This document shows, in pieces, positions 56,011-64,000 of a DNA stretch of 64,000 nucleotides. Origin of the DNA: Ephydatia muelleri (Eukaryota; Porifera; Demospongiae; Spongillida; Spongillidae); the NCBI GenBank assembly GCA_013339895.1, contig JABACO010000010.1, positions 2,578,788-2,642,787 on the forward strand, read 5' to 3'. Both the position numbers and the translations under genes were made by a program. How positions within the stretch are numbered: the first letter of the stretch is position 1; every line of letters starts with the position of its first letter. Below the pieces are notes generated by a model. That model was not told where the DNA came from. It did not search any database and worked only from the letters and a program-made list of their open reading frames with translations.

Positions 56011-57540
56011 ATCCTTTGCAGGAGCGTGATCATTAGCTACAATGTAAAGAATAGCTAGATTCCTATTTGCCACCTCAAATGATTTTGACATCCTTTACCT
56101 CAGGGTAGAGGACATCCCAAGCAAGGGTATTTGCTTGAGGGCCCTTAAAACCTTCATCTATTGCAATCCCGAACAAGAAGTGTTGGACTGCCTCTACCTG
56201 TGCGATAAAAAAACATAAGAATTTTTACAGTGCTCAGTCTCAGACGATCATAACATAACCTATACCATTCCACGGCCTTCTTGTTCTCAGTCTTAGTACA
56301 TGTACGTGACGCGCATGCACGTGATTTAAGATATGTTTAATCTGCCTTTTGCAAACCATGCACCATGTATATTGACAGAACGTGTACCACAAATTTAGCT
56401 CGGCAATGTCATAATATTTTTAATTGGTGATGTAGGATATGTAGGCACCAATTTACTAAAAGCATGTAAATAAGGGATTTCGTTTATTCTCGCAATTATC
56501 AAATATCATTTGACAAATGCTGTGCTTAATTGGTGCCTACAATTCATAACCAATTTTATACATTTCATTTCTCTCATAGCTTGTCTTTGAGTGCATTTTT
56601 ATATGTGTAGCCATGCAGCAATTACGATGGTTCATGTCGAAAGCTTTCATAGAACATATACTGACATGTGTGTACACTGGAACACATGGTTGGGATTTCA
56701 TTTTTCATTTTGTAACCGAACACTATAGCTAGATGAGCCAATATCGCTTGCGCGTCCTAATACCAGTTCAGATACTACGACTAGATATCCCCTATCACTG
56801 CTAGTATCGGTCAGGTAGGATCTTGATGCAACTGAACTAACAGGCATACTGTTGGGGTGGATCACTGAACCCCAATCTTTCCTTCTACTGTCCCCTGTAT
56901 AGATTCCTGAATCATGGGCGGGATAAACTGTATGGTGTGGTGCAAGGTGCTAATTAAGACTTGTTATTCGTGTACTTTATACGTATAAGTGGTATAGAAG
57001 CCGTACTATGGTATGGGCATAAAAATTATTGAGCAATTCTGTACATAGTGTTTTCACCCTCTGGAGGCATGGAAAGAGAAGCGAGTAAGTTCTATACAGG
57101 CGCCGCGTGAGGATTGATATCGACGATTGAACGGATTCGTAGCTGTATTTAATTATCACAGGTACAGGTAAGATTACAATACTATTTGCAGTTAATCGTT
57201 TCATGACCGTTACCCCGGTAGCGCTCTACTCAGTTTGGTCTATTAAACGCTCCTTCCTTACTTCGCAATCAATGAACAGACTACGGTGAACTGACGAGTG
57301 TGTTGGTCACTTAGATTTAGCGATAACATGAATTGCTGTGTTTTCTGGCAGTCTAAGTTTCTACTCGGCTCTAAACTAGTTGCGTCAGGTCATGTTGCAA
57401 ACCCATATACCAAGACTTATGTTCATCTGGTCCCATGGGTACTAGTAATAGGGGGAGGATGTAAAACTGTGTGTTTCAAAGGTGCATTCTTACTAATGCA
57501 CAACTGGAAGGAAGACTGGTGACAATGTGTTTCTATTGGA
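56011..57540. other. transposon interior, no recognisable gene
   Basis: Short frames only (74-75 codons at 56977-57204 and 57298-57522), none with transposase motifs. Confidence 0.5.
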
Positions 57541-58960
57541 GAGAATCTGTGTGTTAATCTAAGGTCAATGTACATGTATCATGTGTGTTTGCACTTACTC
57601 TCAGATGATATATCCATTCTTATAGGGTGTAGATGCACACCTCTCCAAGGTGATTGGAGACCATGCATGTATTCTCATAGGTCAGTGTGCTTGCACTTAC
57701 CCTCAGATGACATACACCTGTATGTATATGCACCTCTAAGACAGGGTTTGGCGACTGTGTGTTTCTACTGGAGGGAATCAATTTATTTAAGGTCAGTGTG
57801 TTTGCACTTACATGTACCCTCAGATGACGAAATGTAGGCACGTCTTTTTAACATGCACACAAAGACAAGCCAGACAGCTTAAAGACATGTGAGGATATAA
57901 CAAAGAGATGCTGTCCCTACAAGATATGTGATTTTTCATTAAAACCTACACAAAGACATCCAGCCCATACAACACCACTAAAACAGCAAGTTATTATTGT
58001 AATCCTCAACTTCCATGTGCATGGCTTTTATCATATACAGCAACAAGTAGCTATCTTGCTAATGCTATTTGTCTAATACACAGTGACACTTGAGACTAAA
58101 AAGCAATATTAACGGATGCCGCCAAGCTTATATATCTGTCTGTGAAATTCACTTTTTGGCTGATTTTACAGGTACGAAATTGAGTACACTCAATGTATCA
58201 GCATGTCTCTTATGTTCATTTGACTAGTATCCCCCACTCATTCCTCTCTCATCCCATTTCTTTTTCTCCTCACACAGGACCTGGTGTATAGAGGAAGTAT
58301 GCAGTCACACTTAGAGTGTGCCAGGTCGATTTAACCGCTAATTAAGTACCAAGTTTTTGAGGGCCCATGCAGCTTAAAGCTATGTGTCCCTGTATCTCTT
58401 CTCATCTCCCTTCCTTTTCCTACCTCCTCCCCCTCTGCAGAAAATCTCTGGGCACACGAGTAGCGTTATTTGTCTGTGAAATTCACTTTCTATCATGTAC
58501 ATGATTGAAAAACACTTATGCATCATTCTCTAAACAATAATGGCTGAAGTATTTTCTTTTTTACAGGTACGAAATTGAGATTTATCCAGTACCCTCATCT
58601 CTCTTATGTTCAGTTAACTATTATATATTTTTATTTCTTTAATCTTTATTTCTACTTTGTTTGCACTACGATTTGATAATATAAACAGTGCTGCATGTAC
58701 AGTTGCCGACCTGCACGCGATCCTTTTCGAACCAAATGGAAACATATATAAATAGTAACAAGACAGACCGAAGAAAAAGGTTAATCAGTTGTTACAGAAG
58801 CTGCATACATGTATATAGTTGGCGACCTGTGATCATTGTGGCTTTTGATTTTCGAACCAAATGTGCTGTTACAGACCGAATTGAAACTGCATACATAGTT
58901 GACGACTTACAGCTTTTGCTTTTCGAACCAAATGTTACGTGCATGCAAGGGTTGGAAATA
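57541..58960. repeat. further internal repeats of the transposon
   Basis: Three units around 'tttgcacttaccctcagatg' (57585-57835). A pair of segments around 'tctgtgaaattcacttt' and 'ttttacaggtacgaaattg' lies at 58135 and 58470-58580. Three ~80-100 bp units around 'ttttcgaaccaaatg' lie at 58690-58935. Confidence 0.7.
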
Positions 58961-59169
58961 CATTTCAAACCAGGGAATACGGTCCGGGGGGGGGGGGGAC
59001 TCAGTTCCCTAGGGAATTGAGTCCGGTTAATTGGTTTTGTACAACCAGGGAACTCGGTCCGGGGGACCGTATTCCCTAGGGAGTTGGGTCCGGGGGGGAC
59101 CGTATTCCCTAAGGGAATACGGTCCGCCGGACCGAAAATTGGGCCGGACCGTATACCCTATGACACCGG

Positions 59170-59413
59170 TATGGTGTCCGATTGAGGAGCCAAAAGCCTG
59201 TCCATCACCGCCCAGTACTCGTTGTCGTTGACAGTGTGTAGGATAATGGCGACCTCCTTGCTGTAATCCAATAACGCCCTATACAGGGGACTGCTCACTT
59301 TAGGCGCACTCAGTGGATGCTTCTCCAACATCACTTTAGCTTTCGCGGCATCGGAATATTTAGGCGTCTCGGTCGGTGCGGAGTCATTTGGCGAGCTCAC
59401 AGGATCACTTTTA
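59170..59413 (-). pseudogene. upstream exon of the PNP-like gene, cut by the transposon
   Basis: On the minus strand an acceptor-like 'cattaaaag' near 59414 opens a frame reading 'SPNDSAPTETPKYSDAAKAK', then 'LLDYSKEVAIILHTVNDNEY' and 'WAVMDRLLAPQSDTIP'. It runs into the transposon end, where it meets a stop within a few codons. 'VAIILHTVNDNEYWAVM' is the strand-helix start of the PNP-family domain continued at 55312-54421. The N-terminal 35 residues are a polar linker, so further 5' exons probably exist but were not identified. Confidence 0.7.
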
Positions 59414-60337
59414 ATGGTTAGGGAAGTTGTTTGAGCTGTGGGTAGACTTCAGTTAAAAATAATTCCTAGCGGCCCCTCCTCCCCCAGCCCCAAAACCCTT
59501 TAGCCCATTTGTATATGTTGTAGGAAAAAACCGTTCTCGTTTTCAGACCCATGCAACGATGTGGATTTGGAATGTACGAGGAGGGTGGGGGGGGGGCAAG
59601 AAACACTTCTTCAACACCAATCCCCAGCAGCGTATAACATTTGGTTTGGGGACGAGAGTTGTCCTCCTTCACTGCACTAACTGCTTATGCCTCTTGCAAT
59701 ACAAACTCATTAAAAAGAAAAGATTTCATACGCGTAAAAGCACCTAATGGACTCGCGGTAAATCAATTCGAATGAAAGAAAATTTCCAACCGCAAAACTC
59801 CACGGTATACATGGTTGTCATGGTTGCTATAGTACCTTCATAGTGCTAGTACCTTCAAAGGTTTCTTAGCACTGCTGAGAAACCTTTGAAGCCTTTGCAA
59901 CCATGACAACGTTGAAGGTGGATAGAAAACTTCGGCATTGACAACGTTTCGCTTCAATGAACCGATGCTGGATCGATCGCTTCAAAGAAGCTAGCTAGAC
60001 TTTTACACTTCGGGGCAAGGGAGGTGGGGGGGGGGGGGGGGGGGAGGGGGGAGGGAAAGGGGTGGGGGGAGGAGGGGAGGTCAAGCATTTAGCTCACTCA
60101 GTTCGAAACATACACGCAACCTCCCATTCATAACATCCTGCATCCGATCCTGTCATGTTAAATCACTGTGCCACCCGTGCCAAACGCACCCAATATGCAT
60201 GCGTCCAAGTACTAGCAAAAAAAAAAAATGCGCACAACACTCTCCTCTAACAAATCTTGGCCATTGCTCGCGAGTTGTGGCTCTAAGCATGAATATCTAT
60301 GCACAGAACTTGCACATCTGATTAAAACCACGCTCAC
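59414..60337. other. no recognisable exon; hairpin and G-rich tract
   Basis: May hold 5' exons of the PNP-like gene or 3' exons of the CAP gene, but I recognise none. Contains a near-perfect hairpin at 59853-59891 and a very G-rich segment at 60024-60080 (runs of 18 and more G) that could form G-quadruplexes. Confidence 0.45.
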
Positions 60338-61121
60338 CTTTTGCTAAGCATAGGCTATCCAGGCATTGATAACCCGAAGGGCACGCTTCACACGCGGCTG
60401 ACCCTGTTCTGTACGGCGTCTCGCTGGCATCTCCCACACTGATAAATGACAGTATTTGGGAGAGAATCCAAACGAAGCAACATAATAAAATAAAATACTT
60501 CACAGTCGATCCATTCATAACTCACATGGGACCATACGCGCAGACAAGCAGTGTTCCACGCAGCCGACTCATATCCTGAAATCCGGGACATCGATTCGCT
60601 GCGCATCCGAGGTATGCGGCCTCCGACCGCACCATCTGTGAACACCTGACCTTTCTATCTGGCTCAACTTTATGTTTGTGTCGCTCACCTTCTTATATCT
60701 CTCGCATCCGTTGGAACATGTGTTGCTTTCGTATATGTAGTTCTCATTTTCGCCAAACCACTGCGACACAGCACTGTTGTAGTCTGGAATCGAGGAAGTG
60801 ACGACGTATTTGTTGAGGCTGATGGAATCGAGTGTAACAGCAGAGCCACTTTGTTTCAGTGTGCATTCGTTGGCAATGCTCTGAGCTGTCGCCTCCAGCT
60901 TTTCGCTCCATCTCTTTATAGGGAAGGGGTCAGTACAATATAGGTTACACACATGCATGCACACTTGCACCGACCATCTTAAGCATGTTGGCCGCCACTG
61001 GAGATACGATGCTTCTGTAGTAATTATGCGCAGTGAGTAAAGCATCCTTGTCCAGTCCACTCAGAATGCCGAATGTCTCGCAGCATAGGCACAGTCCCAC
61101 GATAGCCGCGTATATCCTCAT
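60338..61121 (-). CDS. secreted CAP-superfamily (CRISP/SCP-like) protein
   Basis: Exons 61121-60975, 60913-60689, 60650-60526 and 60438-60338, joined in phase. Starts MRIYAAIVGLCLCC, a clear signal peptide. The CAP domain begins 'DALLTAHNYYRSIVSPVA' and 'MLKMRWSEKLEATAQSIANE'. Further matches are 'AVSQWFGENENYIY', 'RCSQMVRSEAAYLGCAANRC' (CAP1-like, but the usual His-Tyr/Phe-Thr-Gln reads Arg-Cys-Ser-Gln) and 'GTLLVCAYGP' (CAP2-like). Exon 4 adds 'YRTGSAACEACPSGYQCLDS', a Cys-rich hinge like that of CRISPs. CAP proteins are secreted, disulfide-rich and bind sterols or act in defence or fertilisation; the role here is unknown. Exon 4 ends in a donor (AAAG|GTGAGC), so the last exon is missing from this model. 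Confidence 0.82.
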
Positions 61122-61160
61122 TGTCTGGCGCACGGAATGGTCCGTGCCTTGGCTGGATGG

Positions 61161-61168
61161 CTTTTATA
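61161..61168 (-). promoter_or_regulatory. TATA box of the CAP gene
   Basis: TATAAAAG on the minus strand, about 40 bp upstream of the CAP start codon. Confidence 0.6.
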
Positions 61169-62640
61169 CAGCCCTGGTGAAGAAACCACTGGAATGTAAC
61201 AAGTGCACGTTGTTCGACCTCTTCTTCTTTAGTGTTAACCCGCTCCGCTATGCTATTGGCTGCTAAATTACTGCGGTTTACAGCCGCAGCGTAATTAGCG
61301 GTCGTCGACGACGGCTAATTACACTGTGGCTACAGAGCACTGGCAGCTGTTACGTATACCGACCAAGGGACTTAGCGACCACCTATTATAACGAGCTGTT
61401 TAGAACAGAGTCTAAGTTGTTGAACATTTATTTCTACTGCCTTTGTGAACTAAACTATCACAGAAAGTTGTTCGACCGGACGTTTGCATGCTATTAGCTC
61501 GCAAAGTCGGGTGGGTGTTCTGGGAAGTGAGAGAAACCGTGCTCTACTAAAGTTTCCGCCCTTAAGCTTGCAGGAATGTTCATTATATGAGAGTGATAAG
61601 CTTTACTGTGGGGTTTTGCTTCGATTTCGTCGTGCCCGATTTCTAAGTGAAGATTTTTGATGTGGAATATTGCCATTTAGACGCCATAATAAACATATAG
61701 GAGCTAATAGACTAAACTGTTACTATACAATCTATACACGTACTAGCATGCATGTGGCATGTACAAGGTTGGGGCACTCGTGTACTAGGCACATGCATCA
61801 ATGCAACGTCAAAGAGGCCTTGAACCACCTTGAGGAAGGGATGTGATATATGTATAACAAGTAAGGGATAAATGTGCAAGTTTTAAGCTGCCTTCCATTG
61901 GTGCCACATGCAATTATTGTTATTTTTTGTTCTAATTATGCGAAATAAGAACGTATCATGTGTCGAATTGGCACCTTAACATACATTTCGTCAAAGCAGG
62001 CTCAAATGAGCGGTTTCTAGTATTTTTATATATTTCACTCGACTCAAACATGCATGATGCCACAGGCAGGAGTGACTTCAACATCGCGACGTGCACTCCA
62101 CCAGATTTTCATGAATTTAGCGTACTTCGAGGTTCATTTTAGTTGCTTTATGGAATATGCAGCTCACGTTACTACATGTATGAAGAAAAGCACAACTGTA
62201 TGATGTGGCCGACGTGTTTGCCAAAGTAGAGAGCCGCGGTTCCCCTAATGACAACGATGAAATTCTTAAAATGTTTTCCCACTGCCTCCCTACACGAAGT
62301 GACCAGCTGCTCTGACCACATACTGCACTAATTGCATCATCACGGTGGTATTATTGCGTGAGCGTGCTATCTTTTGTGACTTCATATGTAATCGCGTCTA
62401 CTGTATGGTTTTACACATGTTGTGTCCTCTACGGCCATCTAAAGAGCTCTGCGCGTGTGAGTGGTATTAAGCTTGTAGGCTGTTATGTTGTTCATGAACT
62501 AAATATAGGACTATTACATTTTCCCTTATTGTTACACCCTTGTTTCATTGCTTTTTACACCACTATTGCCTTCAAATCATATATACCACCAACTTTCTCA
62601 TAGAGAATGTTTTTAGTTACTTATTAACCTTACACTCCAT
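61169..62640. other. no recognisable gene
   Basis: Unique sequence with small frames only. A short palindromic segment (tagcggtcgtcgacgacggcta) lies near 61298. Nothing else seen. Confidence 0.5.
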
Positions 62641-62800
62641 ACGGACAAATACACACATCGCCAATGAAAACAGATATGACCACATGCTACGGAAGTTGTA
62701 TTTTTGCTTTAATTACTGTTCCATTTCAGCGTTGATTTGATCACTTATAGTCATGAGGCTAATCAGTCTACCAGAGACCTATACACTGTAGTATGTGGAG
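62641..62800 (-). pseudogene. decayed third copy of the kinase last exon
   Basis: Aligns with 9140-9290 and 45040-45190, including flanking intron and downstream sequence ('agacctat', 'atgaccacatgcta', 'cagtctaccagagacc'). The minus-strand reading 'VSGRLISLMTISDQINAEME' corresponds to 'VSGRLMRLMTKSAQLNAEME' in the block A kinase. The stop region differs and no other kinase exon is seen before the window ends. It is more diverged than blocks A and B are from each other. Confidence 0.75.
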
Positions 62801-63312
62801 TAGGAGCCATTACAAAGATCAGAGGATTTGAGATCATTAGAGGAAGGCTGTGACGAGGGAAGTCTGATCATTAGAGGGAGGGTATGAGGAGGGCATTAGA
62901 AGAGGGTGTGAGGAGTCATTAGTAGGGGGATGTGAGGAGGCCATTAGAGGGAGGGTCTGAGGAGGTCATTAGAGGGAGGGTGTGAGGAGGTCAATAGAGG
63001 AAGGTGTGTGGAGGTAGCTAGAGGGAGGGTGTGAGGAGGTCATTAGAGGGAGGGTGTGAGGAGGTCATTAGAGAGGAGGTCATGTGAGGAGGTCATTAGA
63101 AGGAGGGTGTGAGGGGTCATTAGAGGGAAGGTGTGAGGAGGTCATTAGAGAGAGGTGTGAGGAGGTCATTAGAGGGAGGGTGTGAGGAGGTCATTAGAAG
63201 GAGAGTGTGAGGAGGTCATTAGAGCAAGGGTGTGAGGAGGTCATTAGAGGAGGGTGTGAGGAGCTCATTTGAGGGAGGGTGAGAGAATGTCATTAGAGGA
63301 GGGTATGAGGAG
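62801..63312. repeat. kinase-intron minisatellite, forward arm
   Basis: About 20 units of 'gaggtcattagagggagggtgt', 24-27 bp, purine-rich on this strand. It follows the decayed kinase exon in the same order as in the intact genes, so it is that intronic repeat greatly expanded. Confidence 0.92.
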
Positions 63313-64000
63313 GCTCTAATGACCTCCTCACATACTCCCTCTAATGAACTCACACTTCCCTCTTTTGACATCCCCACACCCTCCCTCTAATGCCCTCCTC
63401 AAACCCTCCTCTAATCACCTCCTACACACTCCCTCTAATGACCTCCCCTCCTCACACCCTCCTCTAATGACCACCTCACACCCTCCCTCAATGACCTCAC
63501 ATGCTCCCTCTTATGACCTCCTCACACTCTCTCTAATGACCTCCTCACACCTCCCTCTAATGACTTCGCACTCTCCCTCTTATGCCCTCCCCACACCCTC
63601 CTCTAATGCCCCCTCACATTCTCCCTCTAATGACCTCACACTGTCCCTCTAATGACCTCCCCACACAAGTCCCTCTAATGACCTCACACCTACCTCTAAT
63701 GCCACATCACACCTTCCTCTAATGATCTCCTCACACTCTCCCTCTAATGACCTCCTCACACCCTCCCTCTACTGCCCTTTTAACACCCTCTCTCTAATGA
63801 CCTCCTCACACTCTCATTCTAATGACCTTCTCACACCCTGCCTCTAATGACCTCCTCAAACTTTCCTCTAATGACCTTCTCACACTCTCCCTCTAATGAC
63901 CTTCTCACTCCCTCCTCAATGCCTCCTCACATTCTCCCTCTATTGACCTCACACTGTCCATCTAATGACCTCACCTCCCTCTAATGCCCTCATCACACCC
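63313..64000. repeat. same minisatellite, inverted arm
   Basis: From 'ctctaatgacctcctcacat' on, all units are reverse complements of the forward arm and continue to the window edge. The two arms meet head-to-head at about 63312 with no spacer. The apparent Pro/Ser/Leu-rich open frame at 63344-63652 is repeat, not gene. Confidence 0.92.

Larger units (their letters stand above)
55317..59165. mobile_element. 3.85-kb DNA transposon with palindromic-module termini
   Basis: Ends TGTCATAGGG and CCCTATGACA are flanked by CCGG on both sides (55313-55316, 59166-59169), so a 4-bp target duplication is inferred. The terminal regions (about 55317-55485 and 58970-59165) are inverted repeats of each other and are themselves built of palindromes such as CCGTATTCCCTAAGGG. 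Ends of the TGTNR type with 4-bp duplications are described for Ginger elements, so Ginger-like is the best guess. No transposase frame is visible in the interior, which instead holds tandem repeats (55490-56000, 57560-57840, 58690-58930). It interrupts a PNP-family gene. Confidence 0.75.

Noticed and set aside
63344..63652. 102-codon Pro/Ser/Leu-rich protein
   Set aside because: It is the inverted minisatellite arm read in one frame.
1..64000. tRNA or rRNA genes
   Set aside because: I looked for B-box-like GGTTCGAATC words with a matching acceptor stem and for rRNA-like blocks and found none I could support.

Overview
This window is animal nuclear DNA. Its genes are intron-bearing (several introns of 40 to 130 bp with GT..AG ends), there are TATA boxes, and it is crowded with eukaryotic transposons: Gypsy LTR elements, a LINE-like retroelement, hAT, piggyBac-like MITEs and palindromic MITEs. 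The gene families point to an early-branching metazoan, most likely a demosponge: IRAK/Pelle-like kinase, TRIM with filamin and NHL repeats, CAP domain, PNP-type nucleoside phosphorylase, and a ubiquitin-like plus 'YHGT' ADP-ribosyltransferase-like protein. That placement is an inference from family content, not proof.

Layout. 1-330: minisatellite (again at 52.2-52.6 kb). 1.0-5.2 kb: imperfect inverted repeat made of a DDE transposase relic and mariner-like ends. 2036-11167 and 37930-47066: a 9.1-kb direct duplication (blocks A and B) carrying the transposase relic, a palindromic MITE, a LINE 3' fragment, a piggyBac-like MITE, a small Cys-rich ORF and an IRAK-like pseudokinase gene. The gene is complete in B (8 exons, 333 aa predicted) and has lost its start in A. 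Between the blocks lie 26.8 kb of mainly mobile DNA. This holds an intact Gypsy element with identical 160-bp LTRs (14230-19229), a decayed second Gypsy (21.5-23.4 kb), two unrecognised ORFs (23.9-25.6 kb), a hAT/ZMYM1-like pseudogene with a MULE-like insertion (26.2-28.6 kb) and a frameshifted TRIM-NHL gene (28.6-30.7 kb). After these come a third Gypsy relic (32.2-33.3 kb) and a ubiquitin-like/ART-like gene with four 13-residue C-terminal repeats (33.9-35.5 kb).

Right of block B: LINE-like copies with dead reverse transcriptases (48.1-51.0 kb), an Ulp1-like protease relic (51.6-51.9 kb), satellites, a PNP-type gene split by a 3.85-kb transposon with palindromic terminal modules and a CCGG target duplication (54.4-59.4 kb), and a four-exon secreted CAP gene (60.3-61.1 kb). 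The window ends with a decayed third copy of the kinase last exon, followed by the kinase-intron minisatellite expanded into a head-to-head inverted array (62.8-64.0 kb).

Functional reading. No operon-like pathway is present. The host genes belong to innate-immunity and secreted-protein families (IRAK-like, TRIM, ART-like, CAP, PNP) that often expand and decay in invertebrate genomes. Most are duplicated, frameshifted or interrupted here. The locus looks like a dynamic island in which inverted repeats and transposons drive rearrangement.
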